Below are positions 42,960 through 51,777 of a stretch of 64,000 bases of DNA, piece after piece. This DNA is from Pseudomonas sp. BCA17 (lineage in GTDB: Bacteria; Pseudomonadota; Gammaproteobacteria; Pseudomonadales; Pseudomonadaceae). The position numbers were made by a program, and so were the translations under genes. The DNA lies in contig NZ_SGWI01000004.1 of NCBI RefSeq assembly GCF_004519405.1, forward strand, positions 310,001 through 374,000, in the 5' to 3' direction. The notes beneath the pieces were generated by a model that saw only the letters and a program-made list of their open reading frames with translations, did not search any database and was not told the DNA's origin. The number at the start of each line of letters is the position of its first letter. The first letter of the stretch is position 1.

Positions 42960-43963
42960 ATCAACTGCGCGCTCCGCAAAGCCGTGAGCGCTGTCAGCCA
43001 GCGCGGGTCCTGCTTGTAGTCCGTCGACGCAATGGCCTGGCCGCGCATGCGTGCAATGCGTGCCGATGGCTTGACCTTCATGCGCTGCGCCGCGCTGAGT
43101 GCAAGCTCGGCGGCAGCACGATCGTTGCACACCAACCCCATGTCGCAGCCCGCTGTCAGCGCAGCTTCGATACGGCTGGCCGCGTCGCCCACTACGTGAG
43201 CACCGGCCATGGACAGGTCATCACTGAAAATGACCCCGTCGAACTGCAACTCACCGCGCAGGATGTCCTGCAGCCAGCGGCGCGAGAAACCTGCGGGCTG
43301 AGAATCAACTTGCGGATAGATCACGTGTGCAGGCATCACTGCCGCCAACTGCTTGCCAAGGCGTGCGAAAGGCACCAGGTCGTTGGCGCGAATCTGTTCC
43401 AGGCTGCGTTCGTCAGTGGGAATAGCGACGTGGGAGTCGGCCTCAGCCCAACCGTGACCGGGGAAGTGTTTCCCGGTGGCGGCCATGCCGGCGCTGTTCA
43501 TGCCGCGAATAAAGGCTCCGGCAAGCACGGCGGCGCGTTCAGGGTCGCCTTCGAAGGAGCGCGTACCCACCACGGCGCTGCGCTGGTAATCCAGGTCCAG
43601 AACCGGAGCAAAGCTCAGGTCAAGGCCCACAGCCAGCACCTCGGTCGCCATGATCCAGCCACACTGTTCGGCCAGGTACTCGGCGTTGGGGTTATCCGCC
43701 AGGGCGCGCATGGCCGGCAAACGCACAAAACCCTGGCGCAGGCGCTGTACACGACCGCCTTCCTGGTCGACCGCCAACAGCAAGTCCGGGCGCACGGCAC
43801 GAATCGCCGCGCTCAGTTCGCGGACCTGGCGCGGGTGCTCGATATTGCGCGCAAAAATAATCAGCCCGCCCACTTCCGGTTGGCGCAACAGGTGACGGTC
43901 CTCAGCCGTCAGCCAGGTACCGGCCACGTCAACCATCAAAGAACCTTGCAGGGCAGCAGTCAT
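42956..43963 (-). CDS. nagZ: beta-N-acetylhexosaminidase NagZ
   Basis: A 335-aa cytoplasmic GH3 glycosidase that releases GlcNAc from anhydro-muropeptides in peptidoglycan recycling; its product influences AmpC induction. Diagnostic motifs are VDQEGGRVQRLRQGF, KHFPGHGWAEADSHVAIP (substrate loop with the catalytic His) and FSDDLSM with the nucleophile Asp. It lacks a signal peptide, as expected. AAGGAAGG precedes the ATG. psrA lies upstream on the same strand; the pair may be co-transcribed, with 153 bases between them. Confidence 0.96.
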   Translation of the reverse strand: MTAALQGSLMVDVAGTWLTAEDRHLLRQPEVGGLIIFARNIEHPRQVRELSAAIRAVRPDLLLAVDQEGGRVQRLRQGFVRLPAMRALADNPNAEYLAEQCGWIMATEVLAVGLDLSFAPVLDLDYQRSAVVGTRSFEGDPERAAVLAGAFIRGMNSAGMAATGKHFPGHGWAEADSHVAIPTDERSLEQIRANDLVPFARLGKQLAAVMPAHVIYPQVDSQPAGFSRRWLQDILRGELQFDGVIFSDDLSMAGAHVVGDAASRIEAALTAGCDMGLVCNDRAAAELALSAAQRMKVKPSARIARMRGQAIASTDYKQDPRWLTALTALRSAQLI

Positions 43964-44116
43964 AAACCTTCCTTAAATAACGCACACAACCCGTTGCCCT
44001 CACATGGCGCCCGGCATCCTGGGCACTGAGTGAAAGCAACGGGTTGTGAGTCAATAGCTGAAATCGGCATGGCAGCTAGCTTAGCGGATGCAAGCAGCCA
44101 CGCACACCCGGGGCGG

Positions 44117-44824
44117 TCACGCTTTGGCGACGGCCGGTGTCGATTTGCTGCGTGGGCGCAATTGAGCAGCGGCCATCGCTTGATCGGTCACACCGGTTTC
44201 GGCACGCATGCCTGCGGCGAGGAACGGCACCATCAGGCGCATCACCTGCTCGATGGAAGTATTCACGCCGAAATCGGTCTCGGCAATGGCGCGCAAGGCT
44301 TTGATCCCAGACATACTGAAGGCCGCCGCACCGAGCATGAAATGCACACGCCAGAACAGTTCGATCGGCGGAATACGGGGAGCGGCTTCGTTGACCAGCA
44401 ACATGTAACGGCGAAACACCTTGCCGTACATATCTTCAAGATAACGCCGCAGGTGACCCTGGCTCTGGCTGAACGCCAAGCCCAATAGACGCATGAAGAT
44501 CGACAGGTCGTTGCCGCTGCGCGGTTGCACCACCAGCGCCTGCTCGACCAGGATTTCCAGCAGGTCTTCCAGGCTGGGCTTGTTTTCCGGCTTGGTCTGG
44601 CGGCGCTCCAGCTCACGGTCGAGGCTGGCGCAGAACGGTCCCAGGAAGCGCGAGAACACCGCCTGGATCAGGGCTTTTTTCGAGCCGAAATGGTAATTCA
44701 CTGCCGCGAGGTTGACCCCAGCCTTGCTGGTGATCAGACGCAATGAGGTTTCAGCAAATCCTTTTTCCGCGAACAACTGCTCGGCAGCATCGAGAATGCG
44801 TTCAACGGTTTCCGACTGGGCCAT
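44117..44824 (-). CDS. psrA: TetR-family regulator PsrA
   Basis: A 235-aa long-chain fatty-acid-responsive repressor of the fadBA genes and activator of rpoS. The N-terminal HTH is ETVERILDAAEQLFAEKGFAETSLRLITSKAGVNLAAVNYHFGSKKAL; the rest is the ligand domain. ATG 44824 has GGAG five bases upstream; the in-frame extension to 44896 would run through its own operators. Two operators overlap just upstream of the start (44840-44866), indicating autorepression. fadBA lies 6 kb away in the same window. Confidence 0.94.
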   Translation of the reverse strand: MAQSETVERILDAAEQLFAEKGFAETSLRLITSKAGVNLAAVNYHFGSKKALIQAVFSRFLGPFCASLDRELERRQTKPENKPSLEDLLEILVEQALVVQPRSGNDLSIFMRLLGLAFSQSQGHLRRYLEDMYGKVFRRYMLLVNEAAPRIPPIELFWRVHFMLGAAAFSMSGIKALRAIAETDFGVNTSIEQVMRLMVPFLAAGMRAETGVTDQAMAAAQLRPRSKSTPAVAKA

Positions 44825-44839
44825 GGCTACTCCGCCTGA

Positions 44840-44866
44840 CAAACACTTGTTTGAAACATACGTTTC
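44840..44866. promoter_or_regulatory. two overlapping PsrA operators
   Basis: CAAACACTTGTTTG (44840-44853) and GAAACATACGTTTC (44853-44866) are both perfect matches to the consensus (C/G)AAAC-N4-GTTT(G/C) and share one base. They lie 15-42 bases before the psrA start. Confidence 0.85.
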
Positions 44867-45041
44867 AGAGTATGTCTTGTCAAGCCTGCGGTCCATTTTC
44901 CGGCCGGGCAGTCATCGATTTGATGGCTATTTAATCACATCCTTCGTGCTCTGTAGGCAGCGCTGTCTCTGCCCCGCAGGACGACTGACGAATGACCGTC
45001 CAGCGGAGCGCTCAAAAAGGATGATTGCCAAGCGCAGTCCA

Positions 45042-45057
45042 CTGTATATAATCCCAG
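45042..45057. promoter_or_regulatory. LexA box 1
   Basis: CTGTATATAATCCCAG matches the SOS consensus CTGT-N8-ACAG at 7 of 8 outer bases. It is one of two boxes before lexA, as in other enterics and pseudomonads. Confidence 0.85.
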
Positions 45058-45060
45058 TCA

Positions 45061-45076
45061 CTGTATAAAAAGACAG
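45061..45076. promoter_or_regulatory. LexA box 2
   Basis: CTGTATAAAAAGACAG has both CTGT and ACAG half-sites. It ends 10 bases before the lexA start and 19 bases separate the beginnings of the two boxes. Confidence 0.88.
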
Positions 45077-45086
45077 AGCGATCAAC

Positions 45087-45695
45087 ATGCTAAAACTGAC
45101 GCCACGCCAAGCTGAGATTCTGGCTTTTATCAAGCGCTGCCTTGATGACAACGGCTACCCGCCGACCCGAGCGGAAATTGCGCTGGAACTGGGATTCAAG
45201 TCTCCCAACGCCGCCGAAGAACACCTCAAGGCCCTCGCCCGTAAAGGCGCGATCGAAATGACTCCAGGTGCTTCACGCGGTATTCGCATCCCTGGTTTCG
45301 AAGCCAAGGCCGATGAGTCGACGCTGCCCATTATCGGCCGCGTCGCTGCCGGCGCACCAATCCTGGCGCAGCAGCACGTCGAGGAGTCCTGCAACATTAA
45401 CCCGACCTTCTTCCATCCGCGTGCCGACTACCTGTTACGGGTTCAAGGCATGAGCATGAAGGATGTGGGCATATTCGACGGAGACCTGCTGGCCGTCCAC
45501 ACCACCCGCGAAGCCCGTAATGGCCAGATCGTGGTGGCCCGTATCGGCGATGAAGTGACCGTCAAGCGCTTCAAACGTGAAGGCAGCAAGGTCTGGCTAA
45601 TGGCCGAAAACCCTGAGTTCGCCCCGATCGAAGTCAACCTTAAAGATCAGGACCTGGTCATCGAAGGCCTGAGCGTCGGCGTCATTCGTCGCTAA
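45087..45695 (+). CDS. lexA: SOS repressor LexA
   Basis: A 202-aa repressor that cleaves itself when RecA is activated. The DNA-binding domain (1-70) is LTPRQAEILAFIKRCLDDNGYPPTRAEIALELGFKS. The cleavage site is Ala-Gly in GRVAAGAPI, the catalytic Ser is in VQGMSMKD and the Lys in EVTVKRFKRE. All are intact. Two LexA boxes in the promoter show autoregulation. sulA follows after 10 bases with AGGAGG, a two-gene SOS operon. Confidence 0.98.
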   Translation: MLKLTPRQAEILAFIKRCLDDNGYPPTRAEIALELGFKSPNAAEEHLKALARKGAIEMTPGASRGIRIPGFEAKADESTLPIIGRVAAGAPILAQQHVEESCNINPTFFHPRADYLLRVQGMSMKDVGIFDGDLLAVHTTREARNGQIVVARIGDEVTVKRFKREGSKVWLMAENPEFAPIEVNLKDQDLVIEGLSVGVIRR

Positions 45696-45705
45696 AGGAG
45701 GCACC

Positions 45706-46179
45706 ATGCAGCTCGTGCACACCCCACAGCACACACAACTGTCGCTGTTCGAGGCCTTCATGGCTCAACCTCTTGTGCCCACCCTCAAGGAGGCGGCCGA
45801 CGCCCCCTGGAGCGCCGAACCCGAGGCGTTCAGCGAGCTGTCGTTGCGCGGCGCTGCCGAGAGCTGCCTGAACCTGCTGGCGCCGATCCTTCGCGAACTG
45901 AGCGAAGAGAAAGACGCACGCTGGCTGACGCTGATCGCCCCGCCCGCCAGCCTGACTCAGGCCTGGCTGCGGGATGCCGGCCTCAACCGCGAACGCATCC
46001 TGCTGCTGCAGCCACGCGGTGCGCAAAGTGCTCAGCAATTGACCTGTGAAGCTTTGCGACTGGGCCGTAGCCATACAGTCGTCAGTTGGTTGAACCCGAT
46101 CAATGCCACCACGAAGCAACAGTTGATCAGTGCCGCGCGCGAAGGCGATGCACAAAGCTTGAATATTCGATTGGGATAA
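45706..46179 (+). CDS. sulA: SOS cell-division inhibitor SulA
   Basis: A 157-aa RecA-fold protein that blocks FtsZ polymerisation during the SOS response. Matches are in FSELSLRGAAESCLNLLAPILRELSEE, RWLTLIAPPASLTQAWLRDAGLNRERILLLQPR and TVVSWLNPINATTKQQLISAA. AGGAGG lies six bases before ATG 45706. It is co-transcribed with lexA, unlike in E. coli, where sulA is separate. Confidence 0.9.
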   Translation: MQLVHTPQHTQLSLFEAFMAQPLVPTLKEAADAPWSAEPEAFSELSLRGAAESCLNLLAPILRELSEEKDARWLTLIAPPASLTQAWLRDAGLNRERILLLQPRGAQSAQQLTCEALRLGRSHTVVSWLNPINATTKQQLISAAREGDAQSLNIRLG

Positions 46180-46411
46180 AGGGGTGTGCCGCTGAATGGC
46201 CCTCTGACGAAGGGAGCCAGTGGTTAACGGACCAGCGTGTTGAGCGGGCTTGCCCCGCGCGGGGGCTGCAAAGCAGACCACAACCAGGCACCGTGGAATA
46301 CCTGATATACCGCATCAATCAATTCAGAGCCGCTTCGCATCCAGTGCGGGCAAGCCCTGTTCACCACGGCAGCTTGTCACCATAAGGAGCCCGCGGCACA
46401 CAAAGCAGCAC

Positions 46412-46645
46412 TCAGTGAAGCACGCGCGGCCCATCTTCCTTCTCGGGCTCGCCTTCCGCCAGACGACCAGCCATCTGCACGCCCACGCTCAACATGGCTT
46501 TGGCCACTTCCACGTGCTGGCCCTGCAGGAACGCTTTTGCGTCCTCGGAAAAATCCAGAATAACCAGAGAACCCTCGTCCTCAGCCCGGCGCAGCTCGAT
46601 TCGGCCGTCAGGCAACTCAACAATTTCCAGAAAGGACGTCGGCAT
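46412..46645 (-). CDS. small conserved protein (SulA-neighbour, unknown function)
   Basis: A 77-aa protein beginning PTSFLEIVELPDGRIELRRA, with LVILDFSEDAKAFLQGQHVEVAKAMLSVGVQM. It is acidic, probably cytoplasmic, without recognised domain. A similar gene follows sulA in other pseudomonads (from memory). I start at ATG 46645, whose GGAG is rather distant; the frame to 46687 has no ribosome site. Confidence 0.7.
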   Translation of the reverse strand: MPTSFLEIVELPDGRIELRRAEDEGSLVILDFSEDAKAFLQGQHVEVAKAMLSVGVQMAGRLAEGEPEKEDGPRVLH

Positions 46646-46775
46646 AAAAATGTGTTCTCCACGAAAGGCCGGGATTATATCAGTCATCCACCCAGCCCCG
46701 CAGAGGATCTGAAGAGGTTTCTTTACAGCTTGATGAACGGTTCTTTGTGCTGTGCACCAGAATAATGGGGGTGCC

Positions 46776-47297
46776 TCAGCACTCGTTCAACCCTTCCCGA
46801 AACCGCAACGCCATCTTTTTCAGCTCCTGACGCCAGCTCTCCAGCTCTTCGCGGCTCAACGGCTTTGGCTCATCCTCTTCCAGGGCGACCGCGACAATCA
46901 GCGGCTGGGTCACATCCCCCTTGGGCACGTGGCGAACCCGTGGAGGCTGGAACATATCGGCATGGGCCTTGAGCAAGCGAGCTACCCAACTGTCAGGGCT
47001 TTGAGCCATTTCTACCAATTCAGCCAGTTCAGGGATGGCCATGGTGTCCAGCACTTCACGGCTGATGATCATCTCGGCACGAGGTGAGCCGGCCTGGGGC
47101 AGGCGATAGAACCCGGCAATTTCATGGCACAACCCCAGCAAGGCGCCATACAGATGGAATAACGCGGCCTCACGCCCCGCCTGGACCAGCGCGATGGCAT
47201 TCATCTCCTTCCCTTCCTCGGCACGGCCAAGGGCTTCCAGGGACAAACCCGCGAAGTAAATTTTCTGGTTGGTACGGGTATAGAGTTCGTTGGCCAT
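46776..47297 (-). CDS. DUF6586 family protein
   Basis: A 173-aa protein beginning ANELYTRTNQKIYFAGLSLEALGRAEE, mostly helical, followed by an EEDEPKPLSREELESWRQELKKMALRFREGL tail that looks like a coiled coil. It matches small proteins always found beside topA in pseudomonads. Function unknown. ATG 47297 is chosen over a long upstream frame; GGAG is nine bases away. Confidence 0.75.
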   Translation of the reverse strand: MANELYTRTNQKIYFAGLSLEALGRAEEGKEMNAIALVQAGREAALFHLYGALLGLCHEIAGFYRLPQAGSPRAEMIISREVLDTMAIPELAELVEMAQSPDSWVARLLKAHADMFQPPRVRHVPKGDVTQPLIVAVALEEDEPKPLSREELESWRQELKKMALRFREGLNEC

Positions 47298-47452
47298 AAC
47301 GGCAGTCTCCGCAACGAAAGAGGCGTAATGCTGGCTGTGCAGGAGCGAGTTTACTCGCGAAAACCTGAGAACGCAGTGGTGTATCAGACTTCCCGCGTCA
47401 TCGCTAACGATTTTCGCAAGCAAGGACCGGGCGTCCCCCTCACTCCAGCCCC

Positions 47453-47484
47453 AAAAAAAGGCCGCCTGTGCAGGCGGCCTTTAT
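47453..47484 (-). terminator. terminator after topA
   Basis: On the minus strand AAGGCCGCCTG and CAGGCGGCCTT form a strong stem followed by TTTTTT. It lies 18 bases after the topA stop. Confidence 0.9.
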
Positions 47485-47502
47485 GTCTCGCAGGTCAGTC
47501 GA

Positions 47503-50124
47503 TCAAGCGCCTTGACGCTTATCTTCGACTTTCCACTTGCCGCCGTCGTAGAAGGCTTTCCAGCCGGTAGGCTTGCCTTCCACTTCGGTCTGCACGTACT
47601 GCTCCTTGGTCTTGCGGCTGTAGCGGATCACGGCCGGGCGACCGTCCGGATCTTTCTTTGGCGCTTCACACAGGAAGTGGTACTTCGGATCGATTTCATC
47701 CTTGTGCGGCACGATCTCCAGCACCAGCGGTGCACGGGTCTCGCGGTTTTTCGGGAACTGGCTGGCCGCCAGGAACAGACCCGAAGCACCGTCACGCAGG
47801 ATGTAGGTGTCGTTGACCTTCTCGCACTTAAGCTCAGGCATCTTCACCGGGTCCATCTTCGGCGGCGCCGCATCACCGCTCTTCAGCAGCTTGCGGGTGT
47901 TTTTGCAGGTCGGGTTGGTGCAACCGAAGAACTTGCCGAAACGCCCGGTCTTGAGCTGCATCTCGCTGCCGCACTTATCGCATTCCAGGCTCGGACCTTC
48001 GTAGCCCTTGATGCGGTAGGTGCCCTCTTCGATCTCGTAACCATTGCAATCCGGGTTGTTACCGCAGATGTGCAGCTTGTGCTTCTCGTCCAGCAGGTAG
48101 GCATCCATCGCCGTGCTGCAGATCGGGCACCGGTGCTTGCCACGCAGTACCAGCGATTCGGATTCGCCCTCGTCATCGGCGGCGATTTCATCACCCGGCA
48201 CCAGGTTGACCGTCGCCTTGCAGCGTTCTTTTGGCGGCAGGCTGTAGCCCGAGCAGCCGAGGAATACGCCGGTGGACGCCGTACGAATCTGCATCGGACG
48301 CCCGCAGGTCTGGCATGGGATGTCGGTCATCACCGGCTGGTTGGCACGCATGCCGCTCTCAGGGCTTTCGGCCACTTCGAGTTTGTTCTTGAAGTCGCCG
48401 TAGAACTCGTCGAGTACGTTTTTCCAGTCGCGCTCGCCCTGGGCCACGTCGTCGAGGTTCTCCTCCATGCCGGCGGTGAAGCCGTAGTCCATCAGGTTGG
48501 AGAAGCTCTCGGACAAACGCTCAGTAACGATGTCGCCCATTTTTTCCGAATAGAAACGGCGGTTATGCAGCGCCACGTAGCCGCGGTCCTGGATGGTGGA
48601 GATGATCGCGGCATAAGTCGAAGGACGACCGATACCACGCTTCTCCATCTCTTTTACCAGGCTGGCTTCCGAATAACGCGCCGGCGGCTTGGTGAAGTGC
48701 TGGGACGGATCAAGCTTGATCAGCTTGAGGTTATCGCCCTGGGCCATGTCCGGCAGCACATCATCGTCGCCTGGCTTGGCAATCTGCGGCATCACACGGG
48801 TGTAGCCATCGAACTTGAGGATGCGGCCCTTGGCACGCAGCTCGAAGTCCGACGCCGCCACGGTGACGGTAGTGGACAGGTATTGCGCCGGCAGCATCTG
48901 GCAGGCCAGGAATTGGCGCCAGATCAGCTCATAGAGGCGCTCAGCGTCGCGCTCCATGCCGCTCAGCTTGGCCGGCGTGGTATTGGCGTCGGAAGGACGA
49001 ATCGCTTCGTGAGCCTCCTGGGCGCCTTCCTTGCTGCTGTAGACGTTCGGCTTCTCCGGCAAGTACTTCGTGCCGAACTCGCTTTCGATATAAGTACGTG
49101 CCATTGCTACCGCGTCCACCGACAGGTTGGTAGAGTCGGTACGCATATACGTGATGTAGCCGGCTTCATACAGACGCTGGGCCATCATCATGGTTTTCTT
49201 CACACCGAAGCCCAGGCGGTTGCTCGCTGCCTGCTGCAGGGTGGAGGTGATGAACGGCGCCGATGGCTTGCTGCTGGTCGGTTTGTCTTCGCGCTTGACG
49301 ATGCTGTAGCTGGAAGCCTTGAGCTTATCCAGCGCGGCCATGGCCTGGGCTTCGTTCAGCGGCTTGAAGGCCTCGCCTTTCTCGCGGGCTACTTCAAAGC
49401 GCACGTTGGCGCCCTTGACAGTGGCCAGGTCAGCGTGGACTTCCCAATATTCTTCAGGGTTGAACGCACGGATCTCGCGCTCACGCTCCACCACCAGCTT
49501 CACCGCTACCGATTGCACACGGCCGGCGGACAGGCCACGGGCGATCTTGGCCCACAGCAGTGGCGAAACCATGTAACCCACCACGCGGTCGAGGAACCGC
49601 CGTGCCTGCTGCGCATTGACCCGGTCGATATCCAGCTCGCCCGGCTTGGAGAAGGCTTCCTGAATGGCTTTTTTGGTGATTTCGTTGAACACCACGCGCT
49701 TGTAGCGGCTGTCGTCACCGCCAATGGCTTCCCGCAGGTGCCAGGCAATAGCCTCCCCTTCGCGGTCCAAGTCCGTTGCGAGATAGATGGTGTCAGCATC
49801 CTTGGCGAGCCGGCGCAGCTCTTCGATGACCTTTTCCTTGCCCGGAAGGATTTCGTACTTGGCCTTCCAGCCATGATCCGGGTCCACCCCCATACGCGAG
49901 ACCAGCTGCTTGCGCGCTTTCTCTTTAGGGCTGAGCACCGGGCCTTCGCCCGCAGCCGCCTTGCCGCGCTTGGCTGCAGGCTCCTTGCTGGCGCTAGCCG
50001 AACCGCTGGTGGGCAGGTCTCGGATATGGCCGATACTCGACTTCACCACGTACTCGTTGCCCAAGTACTTGTTGATGGTCTTGGCCTTAGCCGGGGATTC
50101 CACAATGACCAGCGATTTGCCCAT
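47503..50124 (-). CDS. topA: DNA topoisomerase I
   Basis: An 873-aa type IA topoisomerase that relaxes negative supercoils. TOPRIM domain at 1-150 (KSLVIVESPAKAKTINKYLG, ATDLDREGEAIAWHL), active-site Tyr in TYMRTDST, VAQAH-type core, then C-terminal zinc-binding repeats (CQTCGRPM, CPICSTAM, CDKCGSEM). An insert SASASKEPAAKRGKAAAGEG interrupts the TOPRIM region, as usual in pseudomonads. ATG 50124 gives the conserved start GKSLVIVESP. Confidence 0.97.
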   Translation of the reverse strand: MGKSLVIVESPAKAKTINKYLGNEYVVKSSIGHIRDLPTSGSASASKEPAAKRGKAAAGEGPVLSPKEKARKQLVSRMGVDPDHGWKAKYEILPGKEKVIEELRRLAKDADTIYLATDLDREGEAIAWHLREAIGGDDSRYKRVVFNEITKKAIQEAFSKPGELDIDRVNAQQARRFLDRVVGYMVSPLLWAKIARGLSAGRVQSVAVKLVVEREREIRAFNPEEYWEVHADLATVKGANVRFEVAREKGEAFKPLNEAQAMAALDKLKASSYSIVKREDKPTSSKPSAPFITSTLQQAASNRLGFGVKKTMMMAQRLYEAGYITYMRTDSTNLSVDAVAMARTYIESEFGTKYLPEKPNVYSSKEGAQEAHEAIRPSDANTTPAKLSGMERDAERLYELIWRQFLACQMLPAQYLSTTVTVAASDFELRAKGRILKFDGYTRVMPQIAKPGDDDVLPDMAQGDNLKLIKLDPSQHFTKPPARYSEASLVKEMEKRGIGRPSTYAAIISTIQDRGYVALHNRRFYSEKMGDIVTERLSESFSNLMDYGFTAGMEENLDDVAQGERDWKNVLDEFYGDFKNKLEVAESPESGMRANQPVMTDIPCQTCGRPMQIRTASTGVFLGCSGYSLPPKERCKATVNLVPGDEIAADDEGESESLVLRGKHRCPICSTAMDAYLLDEKHKLHICGNNPDCNGYEIEEGTYRIKGYEGPSLECDKCGSEMQLKTGRFGKFFGCTNPTCKNTRKLLKSGDAAPPKMDPVKMPELKCEKVNDTYILRDGASGLFLAASQFPKNRETRAPLVLEIVPHKDEIDPKYHFLCEAPKKDPDGRPAVIRYSRKTKEQYVQTEVEGKPTGWKAFYDGGKWKVEDKRQGA

Positions 50125-50238
50125 GGATCGGAAAATTCCTGAATTCGAGAAGTGAAAGGCAGTTGGCGCCTGTCGCGGCAACGCTATATATAGTGGCAAC
50201 AAGGTGAGGTCAAGCGCAGCATTCTGCGCGGCCTGCCG

Positions 50239-50475
50239 TTATTGCCCTGAAAAAAGGCTGGGTTCGGCCTGGACCAAAGCAAAGCGCGGGACCTGCTCGC
50301 CGTCAACTTCGACGGTCTCCAGGAACATGCTCAATGGGCGCACCCAAAAGCCGTAATCGCCATACAGTGCTTGGTAGAACACCACTTCCTCTTCGGTCTC
50401 GGAGTGCCGCGCCACATTAAAAACGCGGTACTGCGGACCTTTATAATGCTGGTAGAGCCCTGGTTCGACTTTCAT
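50239..50475 (-). CDS. DUF1653 family protein
   Basis: A 78-aa protein starting KVEPGLYQHYKGPQYRVFNVARHSETEEEVVFYQALYGDYGFWVRPLSMFLE. This is a full DUF1653 domain (YHYKG..Y.V......E..LVVYQ pattern). Function unknown. AGAGGG precedes ATG. Same strand as topA and fadA, but separated from fadA by its terminator. Confidence 0.88.
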   Translation of the reverse strand: MKVEPGLYQHYKGPQYRVFNVARHSETEEEVVFYQALYGDYGFWVRPLSMFLETVEVDGEQVPRFALVQAEPSLFSGQ

Positions 50476-50530
50476 GCTCTGGCCCTCTTACAAAATTTGT
50501 TGAAAAAAAATATTAAAAATTCCAAAAAAC

Positions 50531-50554
50531 AAAAACCGGGGCACTGGGCCCCGG
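50531..50554 (-). terminator. terminator of fadBA operon
   Basis: On the minus strand CCGGGGC and GCCCCGG pair, followed by TTTTTGTTTTTT. It lies 18 bases downstream of the fadA stop. Confidence 0.88.
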
Positions 50555-50572
50555 CTTCCGTCGACGAAACGT

Positions 50573-51748
50573 TTAGACGCGTTCGAAGACGGTGGAAATG
50601 CCTTGGCCGAGGCCAATGCACATGGTCGCAACCCCAAGGTTGCCGCCATTTTGCTTCATCACGTTAAGCAGAGTGCCGGAAATACGTGCACCGGAGCAAC
50701 CGAATGGGTGGCCCAAGGCAATCGCACCGCCGTGCAGGTTAACCTTCTCGTTCATCTTGTCGAGTACTTTCAGATCTTTCAGCACTGGCAGGGCCTGTGC
50801 GGCGAAAGCTTCGTTGAGCTCGAAGAAGTCGATGTCGTTGATGGTCAGGCCCGCGCGCTTCAAGGCTTTTTGTGTGGCCGGTACTGGACCATAGCCCATG
50901 ATCGCGGGGTCCACACCCGCCACAGCCATCGAACGGATCACGGCCATCGGCTGGATACCCAGGTCCTGGGCACGTTGCGCCGACATCACGATCATGCACG
51001 AAGCACCGTCGGTGATCTGCGACGAAGTACCGGCTGTCACGGTGCCACCCTTTGGATTGAAGGCCGGCTTCAAAGCCGCCAGGCTTTCCAGGGTGGTGTC
51101 CGGACGGATGGTTTCGTCGTAGTCGAACAGCTTCAGGAAACCGTTCTCGTCGTAGCCGTTCATCGGGATGATTTCATCCTTGAACTTGCCTTCCACGGTC
51201 GCCTTGTGGGCCAACTGGTGGGAACGCAGGCCGAACGCGTCCTGGGCTTCGCGGGTAATGCCGTGCATTTTGCCGAGCATTTCTGCGGTCAGGCCCATCA
51301 TGCCCGAGGCTTTTGCCGCGTACAGCGACATGTGCGGGTTCGGGTCGACGCCGTGCATCATGCTCACGTGGCCCATGTGCTCCACGCCACCGACCACGAA
51401 GACATCACCGTTACCGGTCATGATCGCCTGCGCGGCAGTGTGCAGCGCGCTCATCGACGAACCGCACAGACGGCTGACAGTCTGGCCGGCGGCCGTGTGC
51501 GGGATCTGGGTCATCAGCGACGCCATGCGCGCGATGTTCCAGCCCTGCTCCAGGGTCTGGTTGACGCAGCCCCAGATCACGTCCTCGACTTCGTTCGGGT
51601 CGACCTTGACGTTGCGCTCCAGCAGCTTGCTGATCAGGTGCGCCGACATGTCTTCGGCACGGGTGTTGCGGTGCATGCCGCCCTTGGAGCGGCCCATCGG
51701 TGTGCGACCGAAGTCGACAATCACCACGTCTCTTGGATTCAAGCTCAT
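50573..51748 (-). CDS. fadA: 3-ketoacyl-CoA thiolase FadA
   Basis: A 391-aa beta-subunit of the fatty-acid oxidation complex; it cleaves 3-ketoacyl-CoA to acetyl-CoA. The acylation Cys is in RLCGSSMSALHTAAQAI, the C-terminal His in NLHGGAIALGHPFGCSGAR and the second Cys in TMCIGLGQG. All motifs are present. It starts 29 bases after fadB, the usual fadBA operon. Confidence 0.97.
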   Translation of the reverse strand: MSLNPRDVVIVDFGRTPMGRSKGGMHRNTRAEDMSAHLISKLLERNVKVDPNEVEDVIWGCVNQTLEQGWNIARMASLMTQIPHTAAGQTVSRLCGSSMSALHTAAQAIMTGNGDVFVVGGVEHMGHVSMMHGVDPNPHMSLYAAKASGMMGLTAEMLGKMHGITREAQDAFGLRSHQLAHKATVEGKFKDEIIPMNGYDENGFLKLFDYDETIRPDTTLESLAALKPAFNPKGGTVTAGTSSQITDGASCMIVMSAQRAQDLGIQPMAVIRSMAVAGVDPAIMGYGPVPATQKALKRAGLTINDIDFFELNEAFAAQALPVLKDLKVLDKMNEKVNLHGGAIALGHPFGCSGARISGTLLNVMKQNGGNLGVATMCIGLGQGISTVFERV

Positions 51749-51777
51749 AAATATTCTCGCTCTAGTCGTCTGGGCGC

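Noticed and set aside
47512..50142. 876-codon plus-strand open frame over topA
   Set aside because: Antisense shadow; no recognisable protein motif.
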